Assembly: GCA_910584915.1 (NCBI GenBank)
Contig: CAJUDM010000010.1
Span: forward strand, 78,861-142,860
Origin: an uncultured Lachnospiraceae bacterium
GTDB lineage: Bacteria > Bacillota > Clostridia > Lachnospirales > Lachnospiraceae
Direction: 5' to 3'
DNA length: 64,000 nt
The notes under the pieces: model-generated
What the model was told of the DNA's origin: nothing
Seen by the model: the letters and a program-made list of their open reading frames with translations, nothing else
Databases searched by the model: none
Translations under genes and position numbers: made by a program
Shown here: positions 59,174 through 64,000 of the stretch, one piece after another
Layout: the number at the start of each line of letters is the position of its first letter
Numbering within the stretch: the first letter of the stretch is position 1

Positions 59174-60256
59174 TTAAGATACAAGAGACACCATATCGGC
59201 TCTGCAATATCCTTCTTGACCGTTTATATCCACCTTGTACCAAGTTCCATCAACATTTAATCCGATTGCTTGTATGCTATCACCTATTTCTACAGTACCT
59301 ATCTGTTCATTATAGAAATCATCCGCACCAGCGTAAATCCAGATTGTTTTGTATTTTGCATATAAAGTAGTGTAATTGTCTTTAAATCCATCATCTTCTC
59401 CAAGTGTGCCTGTATTGATAAGGCTTTCAATCGCTTCATAGCTTTGTGATTTATTCAGACCATCAACATAGTACATACTAACCGCTTCTGCAAAACTCTC
59501 TCTTGTAGTTGCATAATATCCAGTATCATACCATTCAGAATTGCAAATGTTATTCCATGTACTTGTATCAGAATAGCCACCGAAAAAGTCTAAACAATGC
59601 CCAGCTTCATGGTAAAGCGTTCCTTGTTTATCGTAAATATTGACAGCATTTATATAAATATTCTTGCCCTGTTTTGTAACTCCGCTTGCGTTTTCTCCTG
59701 TTAATGTATATTCTGTTATATCATCAACAACGCTTATAGTTTCAATGTGTTCTGTTAAGAAATAGGGCATTTCAGAAATCCAGCCAATAACCATATTATA
59801 ATCATTATCAGATATGGATGGAGTAATATAAACTGAGATACCATTTACATATATATTAGATTCTCTTGTGATAACAGGTGCTTCTACCTGTTCAGGCTCT
59901 TCAACTGTTTCAGGAATCTCTATTGTTTCTTCCTGTACTGGTTCTTGTGTTTCAATGTCTAAATCAATTTGTACCGATTCTTCTATCTCTTCAATAGTAT
60001 CATCATTTAAAGGCTCTGTAATGGCTTCTATAGGCTCTATTTCAGTCTCTTCTATAGTTTGTATAGTTTCATCCTCTAATGGCTCTATAACGGCTTCTAG
60101 GGGCTTTATTTCATCCTCTGTAGAGGGAATATCAATAATGATTTCAAGAGTATCTTGTGAAACCATTGGTGTAAGTGCATCTGCTGTAATGGTGCTAACA
60201 TTAATTGTGTTAGCTGCTGCAAACAATATAAGTGTAATAATTGCTTTTATTTTCAT
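59174..60256 (-). CDS. Secreted HExxH metallopeptidase-like protein with SH3-like tail
   Basis: A 360-residue exported protein. Signal peptide about residues 1-26. An acidic Glu/Ile/Pro-rich linker (about 45-130) contains two copies of an EPIEAITEPLNDDTIEEI-like unit. The catalytic part (about 130-290) has GTLYHEAGHCLDFFGGYSD, where HEAGH supplies the zinc ligands, and a downstream Glu in ATTRESFAEAVSMYYVDG, as in anthrax-lethal-factor-like peptidases. The last 60 residues (IGDSIQAIGLNVDGTWYKV, GQEGYCRADMV) are a bacterial SH3 domain. AGGAGATAAAATC precedes the ATG. Target unknown; wall binding is likely. Confidence 0.8.
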   Translation of the reverse strand: MKIKAIITLILFAAANTINVSTITADALTPMVSQDTLEIIIDIPSTEDEIKPLEAVIEPLEDETIQTIEETEIEPIEAITEPLNDDTIEEIEESVQIDLDIETQEPVQEETIEIPETVEEPEQVEAPVITRESNIYVNGISVYITPSISDNDYNMVIGWISEMPYFLTEHIETISVVDDITEYTLTGENASGVTKQGKNIYINAVNIYDKQGTLYHEAGHCLDFFGGYSDTSTWNNICNSEWYDTGYYATTRESFAEAVSMYYVDGLNKSQSYEAIESLINTGTLGEDDGFKDNYTTLYAKYKTIWIYAGADDFYNEQIGTVEIGDSIQAIGLNVDGTWYKVDINGQEGYCRADMVSLVS

Positions 60257-60310
60257 TTGATTTTATCTCCTTTTATTTATAACCTTTTGGTTTATTTCTT
60301 TTACACTTAT

Positions 60311-60340
60311 ATTGTACACCTTTAAGGGATTACAAGTCAA
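60311..60340 (-). promoter_or_regulatory. Promoter of the metallopeptidase operon
   Basis: Minus strand TTGACT (60340-60335), 18 bp, TACAAT (60316-60311). Confidence 0.6.
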
Positions 60341-60353
60341 ATTTATGAGCAAC

Positions 60354-60432
60354 AAAAAAGAACACTCCCGATTTACAGGAATGTTCTAAGCACGGCAACA
60401 TTTTACTATATAATATATAATTTTTTCTCTCA
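60354..60432 (-). ncRNA. Candidate small RNA with its own promoter and terminator
   Basis: Minus strand TTGACT (60466-60461), 16 bp, TACAAT (60444-60439) predicts a start near 60432. About 45 bases later AGAACATTCC (60387-60378) pairs with GGAGTGTTCT (60368-60359), followed by TTTTTT. The transcript would be about 79 nt and contains no open frame of note. It ends 13 bp before the metallopeptidase promoter, which reads the same way. Confidence 0.5.
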
Positions 60433-60466
60433 CTTATTATTGTATCATATTATTTCTGGAAGTCAA

Positions 60467-60606
60467 AAAAATAAATAGATGGTAATTTATATATTGATTT
60501 TGTATATGTTTTTATTGATATGTAAAGTAAAAAAATAATTATAATCTATATATTAAATAGATATAATAGAAGGGTTTTAGAAACCCACTAAATTCAATAC
60601 TTTTCG
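60467..60606. other. AT-rich gap with a small hairpin
   Basis: Nearly pure A/T between the small RNA and the palindrome. GGGTTT/AAACCC (60572-60577 and 60581-60586) is the only stem seen. No gene. Confidence 0.4.
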
Positions 60607-60664
60607 TTCAAGGTGGTGTCATGCCGTGTCGCCTATAGGCGACATGACATGTCGCTACCTTGAA
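60607..60664. repeat. 58-bp near-palindrome beside the recombinase gene
   Basis: Symmetric about TATA at 60634-60637. The arms begin TTCAAGGT and end ACCTTGAA; 24 of 29 positions are complementary, with an inner GTGTCGCC/GGCGACA stem. It is much more GC-rich than its surroundings. It could be the recombinase crossover site, an origin or transfer element, or a transcription end. Confidence 0.75.
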
Positions 60665-60696
60665 CCGCCGACTGAATCCCATACCACTAAAGACAA

Positions 60697-60723
60697 TAAA
60701 AAAAACACTCAATATAGAGTGTC
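60697..60723 (-). terminator. Intrinsic terminator of the recombinase gene
   Basis: ACACTC and GAGTGT form a 6-bp stem with a 6-base loop, followed on the minus strand by at least seven T. It begins right after the stop codon. Confidence 0.75.
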
Positions 60724-60724
60724 A

Positions 60725-61672
60725 TTAACTTTTAAGATAGTGAGTAATAGATACATCCAGTCTGTTATGTCCGAGTGCTTGACTTAATACATATATATCA
60801 TCACGTTTCCAAATATTACCGCTTCTATCTTTATATACATCACTTTTTATTTCTTTAGTAACAGTATTTCCGTCTTTATCTTTTTGTGTCTTTAATTCAT
60901 GTCTTTCAGGATAGTTTTTTAATATTTCATCCCTTAATTCCTTGTTATCCTTTATTTCATCATAAAGATTTTGACAGTATTCACGTCTAAGACCGTGAAC
61001 GTCTATTTCTTTAGGAATATGATTAAAAAGTCTTGTTTTTCCATCAACTTTTGCCTGTTCAATAATGTCTCTTACATCCTTTTCATACTTTTCAAGTACA
61101 GGAGTAAGTCTATCTCTACCACCTTTAGATTTTTCAAAGAAAACATACAGTTTACCATCAACTTCTCTAAAGTTATTAACACATAATTTAGAAATATCTT
61201 TTCTTCTTGAACCTGTAGCAATAGCAATAGTAAAAACGTCTTTATATTTTCCATCACGACTTATATATCTATCATTCTTTGTTTCTTTTCGACTTCTAGT
61301 AATCTGGTCTGGTGTCCTAGACGGAAGTTTTATATCTATCTGTTTCCCATAAAGCATCCCCAAAGCGGAACGCTCCATCTTTACAGTATAAATGCTTTTG
61401 CCATCATCCAGCCTTTTTTGAATATATTCTTTTGCGTATTGTTCGGTCTTATTTATATCATCAATTTTATTTATTCCTTTTTCTTGTTTGAGCCATTTAG
61501 CATATTGTTTACATTGCTTTAAATAGGTTTTATAAGAATTAACACTATAAATTTGATAAGTACTCTGTCCAAATCCCAAGTCTTTTTTTGCTGCCTTTTT
61601 ACTTTGTCCAAATGCAAGTTTATCACTTAAAGTTTGGTGGAATAAACGTTCAACATCTTTTTTTCTTCCCAT
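60725..61672 (-). CDS. Tyrosine recombinase (integrase-like)
   Basis: A 315-residue site-specific recombinase. The N-terminal core-binding part (about 45-110) has SVNSYKTYLKQCKQYAKWLK. The catalytic residues appear in order: Arg in ATGSRRKDISKLCV, Lys in FEKSKGGRDRLTPV, HxxR in DVHGLRREYC, His in ALGHNRLDVS and Tyr in ITHYLKS at the very end. GAGGTGAT precedes the ATG. The short C-terminus after Tyr and the plasmid-like setting suggest resolution or integration of the element. It lies beside the 58-bp palindrome. Confidence 0.85.
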   Translation of the reverse strand: MGRKKDVERLFHQTLSDKLAFGQSKKAAKKDLGFGQSTYQIYSVNSYKTYLKQCKQYAKWLKQEKGINKIDDINKTEQYAKEYIQKRLDDGKSIYTVKMERSALGMLYGKQIDIKLPSRTPDQITRSRKETKNDRYISRDGKYKDVFTIAIATGSRRKDISKLCVNNFREVDGKLYVFFEKSKGGRDRLTPVLEKYEKDVRDIIEQAKVDGKTRLFNHIPKEIDVHGLRREYCQNLYDEIKDNKELRDEILKNYPERHELKTQKDKDGNTVTKEIKSDVYKDRSGNIWKRDDIYVLSQALGHNRLDVSITHYLKS

Positions 61673-62396
61673 TTTTTATCACCTCTTTTCTTTTTAATAT
61701 TCAAGTTAATTTTTTGCTCTGTTGAGTTTTATTTTTACAATGTCTTTACCTCATAACGACATTGGTCAATAATGACACACGCACTTTTAAAATGTTTGCG
61801 CTCACATTTTTGCAAACATCCAAAACATTTTTTTCCGAAAATAATTTTGGATGATTAATAAAGTTGCTCCATTCAGTATAGATTTAATAGTTACTTTTTT
61901 CGCTTCTCCTTCCTTAACACTTTTTTATAAAAACGCTGTTTGACGTTTCAATCTTTACTTTAAATGGTTTCGCTGTCTTTTAAAAAATTATAAAAACTCA
62001 CAGCACTCTTTGTTTTTAAAACACTTTATAATCCATAAAGGATTATTTTTATAAAAATTAACTTGTTACTTATATTTTACCTCAACTTTTGTCCATATCC
62101 AAAATCTCCAGAGGTCTCTAAAGAAGAGTAGGGAAATAAAATTATACAATTCCCTTATATTTTGTATTTAGTGCTTTTTTGAATTGTCGGATAACTATAT
62201 TTAATGAAATCTGTTAATATCATTTTGATTAAAATCCTATAAATACTATGTTTTATAATCTATTTATCTATCTTATTATAATGGAAAAATATTGTATGAG
62301 AGCGTAGAATAAAATTGTCTGATAATTTTAAATTGTGCATTTTGTATGATGTACTTTATATTGTGGTATGAGAATTATTTTTAGAAAAATATTAAA
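61673..62396. other. Long AT-rich noncoding stretch
   Basis: No convincing gene on either strand. One inverted repeat, ATGTTTGC/GCAAACAT (61792-61799 and 61812-61819), lies upstream of the recombinase gene. The base composition and lack of genes fit a replication-origin region leading into the iteron array. Confidence 0.5.
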
Positions 62397-62662
62397 GCGT
62401 ATTATTTAAGTTAAAGCGTATTTTATGCGTATTATTTTAATCATTGTGTATTGTCTGATTTAATGCGTATTATTAGTTATTACGCATTTAATACGCATTA
62501 ATTTTGATAATGCGTATTAATTCTTTTATGCGTATTAATTTCTTATTTTGTATTGCGTATTATCTCATTTAAAACGCATTAATTCTCTTAATACGCATTA
62601 ATGGATTTTATTTTTAATACGCATTATTTGATTAATGTGCATTGTTACTTCTTGTGCGTTTT
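62397..62662. repeat. Iteron array with GCGTATT core
   Basis: Exact copies of GCGTATT on the plus strand start at 62397, 62416, 62427, 62465, 62512, 62530 and 62555. Exact copies on the minus strand (AATACGC) are at 62490, 62590 and 62616. Variants at 62446, 62479, 62571 and 62656 bring the total to about fourteen. Most are extended to an AATGCGTATTAAT-like 13-mer in AT-rich DNA. This is typical of plasmid origins or partition sites bound by an initiator or ParB-like protein. Confidence 0.75.
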
Positions 62663-62719
62663 AAACCAATTTTTGCACTGATTTTTTAACATTAATTTTT
62701 ATTCAACCGCCCTAACGGC

Positions 62720-63000
62720 TTTATATCTTTCAAAAAAGCACCAAATGGCGCTTTTTTGTTAGGGGTAGATTCAGCGACGGCAGAGCCGTCACTTCATCAA
62801 CCCCACGACCTTTTGCACGCAAAAGCTCGTTTACCTACTAGCTAAAGCTGTAGGTAACCACCTTTTTTTATTCATCATGCCGACTTTTTCACCAGCATAA
62901 GAGAATCATTTTCTCATTCTCTCTATGCTTGCCAGCGTCATCATGATGATTGCTATATCTTCATAAATCCTCTACAGATTTATATACAGATATAGCTTTT
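62720..63000 (-). other. Hairpin-dense noncoding block, possible structured RNA or oriT
   Basis: Five clear stems in about 280 bp: AAAAAAGC/GCTTTTTT with an inner CCA/TGG (62732-62757); GGGGT/ACCCC enclosing GACGGC/GCCGTC (62763-62804); TTACCTAC/GTAGGTAA with inner AGCT/AGCT (62831-62857); AGAGAAT/ATTCTCT (about 62900-62922); GCTATATCT/AGATATAGC with inner AAATC/GATTT (about 62953-62997). It lies between the ArdC terminator and the iterons. Strand is assigned by the direction of neighbours only. Confidence 0.55.
62732..62757. terminator. Bidirectional terminator at the edge of the hairpin block
   Basis: AAAAAAGC pairs with GCTTTTTT, with an inner CCA/TGG pair and one mismatch. T-runs occur on both strands. 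Confidence 0.65.
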
Positions 63001-63020
63001 GTATGTCCTTTTTGCACATA

Positions 63021-63044
63021 CAAAAAAGAGCCTTTCGGCTCTTT
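63021..63044 (-). terminator. Intrinsic terminator of the ardC gene
   Basis: AAAGAGCC, GAAA loop, GGCTCTTT and then TTTTG on the minus strand. The stem overlaps the stop codon of the gene. Confidence 0.85.
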
Positions 63045-63909
63045 ATTCTGTTCCTTCTACATCACAAATATTAAGAATAAATTTTGTGGCTTTCTCTGCT
63101 TTGGATGAAGCAGACACAATAAACTTTACATCATTTTTTAATACCGCCAGCCAGCTTTGAATATAAGCAGTATTATTTTTAAAGCTATTGCTTGTTTCAA
63201 TATTCAGCATATTCAAAATGTTTGCTGCTCCAATCTCTGCAACTAATTCTTCTTTAGAATAATCAGTTGAGCCAAACGAAACACGTTTATTTTCTTCAAT
63301 ACGATTACAACGTGATTCTTTCATTGTGCTATGTACAGATTCATGAGCAAAAGTAGAATAATACTCTTCAACGTTTTTGAATTGTTCCATCAATGGCAGA
63401 TGAATCAAATCCCTAGAGGGGGAGTAATAAGCATCATCACTTTTTTCATTTACCAGCTTAATACCTTCTCTTGTGATATAGTCCATAAGGATTTTATCAA
63501 CCTCTTCAATCGGTTCTAACTCTGTCTCAATCTCTTCTTCTGGAAGTGGTTCAACACCATCAACCTGTGAGACATGGAATACATTGTAATACCTTAAAAG
63601 AGGAATCTGTTTTCTTTCTTCTTCACCATCTTCATTCAATTCAACAATGTTTTGAATCTTCCAAAAAACAATGATTTCAGATTTCTCACCTTTACGAACT
63701 TTACCACCTAAATCTGTCCATTGTTTAAAAGTGGCATATTCACCATCATGTTTTAGCATCATCTGATTTAACAATGAATAAGACTTCTTTGTGATACGAT
63801 TAAAAGCACCACTTCTTGTACCAGTCCAAGGTTTTGTCCAAGGGATAATGCCCTGTTCAAGCATATCAATAATCCTGTTAGTAACCATTTCATACACGTT
63901 GTTTTTCAT
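63043..63909 (-). CDS. ArdC-like antirestriction protein (ssDNA-binding domain plus zincin)
   Basis: A 288-residue protein. The N-terminal DUF1738/ArdC domain has VTNRIIDMLEQGIIPWTKPW, FNRITKKSYSLLNQMML and FKQWTDLGGKVRKGEKSEII. An acidic linker (about 125-140) leads to a zincin-like domain with FAHESVHSTMKESRC, where HESVH is the metal motif, and EELVAEIGAANIL supplies the downstream Glu. ArdC proteins protect incoming plasmid DNA and are typical of conjugative elements. AGGAGAG precedes the ATG. The gene is bounded by terminators on both sides. Confidence 0.88.
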   Translation of the reverse strand: MKNNVYEMVTNRIIDMLEQGIIPWTKPWTGTRSGAFNRITKKSYSLLNQMMLKHDGEYATFKQWTDLGGKVRKGEKSEIIVFWKIQNIVELNEDGEEERKQIPLLRYYNVFHVSQVDGVEPLPEEEIETELEPIEEVDKILMDYITREGIKLVNEKSDDAYYSPSRDLIHLPLMEQFKNVEEYYSTFAHESVHSTMKESRCNRIEENKRVSFGSTDYSKEELVAEIGAANILNMLNIETSNSFKNNTAYIQSWLAVLKNDVKFIVSASSKAEKATKFILNICDVEGTE

Positions 63910-63950
63910 AGTAATCTCTCCTTCTTTTTTTATAAATCACTTTTTGAGTA

Positions 63951-63983
63951 AAAAATAAGAGAGAAGCCGAGGCTATCTCTCTT
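63951..63983 (-). terminator. Terminator of a gene beyond the right edge
   Basis: AAGAGAG, AGCC, GA, GGCT, AT, CTCTCTT form a hairpin (63957-63983) followed by TTTTT on the minus strand. It must end transcription of a gene outside the window and insulate ardC. Confidence 0.7.
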
Positions 63984-64000
63984 GCAAACAATATTCAGTT

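Noticed and set aside
62397..62662. CRISPR array
   Set aside because: The repeats are only 7-13 bp, occur in both orientations and have irregular, very short spacers; no cas gene is present.
62720..63000. Hammerhead or twister ribozyme in the hairpin block
   Set aside because: The CTGATGA...GAAA core is absent on both strands. A CCGCCCTAAC string at 62707-62716 resembles part of twister but the other conserved segments are missing.

Overview
The window looks like a chromosome segment of an anaerobic Firmicute of the class Clostridia, most likely a Lachnospiraceae-type gut bacterium. The grounds are a mid-range GC host sequence, strong AGGAGG-type ribosome sites, frequent TTG/GTG starts, and family content typical of that group (CD1871A-type CXXC protein, TIGR04076, DUF4230, BspA-type leucine-rich repeats, ECF sigma/anti-sigma pairs, a class D beta-lactamase-like membrane protein). 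The genus assignment is inference. No rRNA, tRNA, CRISPR array or intact insertion sequence was recognised.

Layout. 0-1.1 kb: tail of an immunity-type cluster (Imm26-like, DUF6896-like). 1.4-2.8 kb: ECF sigma factor and its anti-sigma factor. 2.9-9.4 kb: SdpI-like protein, DNA polymerase I, a zinc-finger membrane protein, MecA and two tandem DUF4230 proteins. 9.5-15.5 kb: peptide and muropeptide-type catabolism (PepD, dipeptide epimerase, transglutaminase-like protein, DUF819 transporter), the last behind a consensus promoter with a palindromic operator. 15.6-18.3 kb: accessory genes, including a secreted protein with CxCG/His finger-like modules and long Ala/Glu repeats. 18.3-31.8 kb: cyclase, YitT, threonine ammonia-lyase, and the housekeeping plsX-acpP-rnc-smc...ftsY block. 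The usual smc-ftsY neighbourhood is split by about 3.7 kb of small and broken genes. 32-34.4 kb: a redox operon (thioredoxin lipoprotein, CXXC mini-protein, 4Fe-4S membrane protein) opposite an IscR/Rrf2 regulator. 34.4-39.3 kb: MATE exporter, response regulator, ABC exporter and sensor kinase. 39.3-42.7 kb: a phosphate-response module, with a short Na/Pi transporter and PhoPR, each behind a Pho-box-like repeat. 42.7-57.6 kb: mixed accessory genes (acyltransferase, GNAT, broken AAA ATPase, methyltransferase, OXA-like membrane protein, NlpC/LRR surface protein, SMI1, ADP-ribosylglycohydrolase, YjbR).

57.7-64.0 kb is clearly AT-richer and reads as the edge of an integrated plasmid- or ICE-like element. 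It begins next to a Fic gene that has lost its 5' half. It carries a zinc-ribbon protein, an unrecognised protein, a secreted HExxH metallopeptidase with an SH3-like tail, a probable small RNA, a 58-bp palindrome beside a tyrosine recombinase, an array of at least ten GCGTATT iterons, a hairpin-dense noncoding block and an ArdC antirestriction protein. The element continues past the right edge.

The best candidates for something under-described are the iteron array with the hairpin block, the recombinase-linked palindrome and small RNA in the element, the OXA-like fusion protein, and the secreted finger/repeat protein. All functional calls come from reading motifs by eye; no database search was run.
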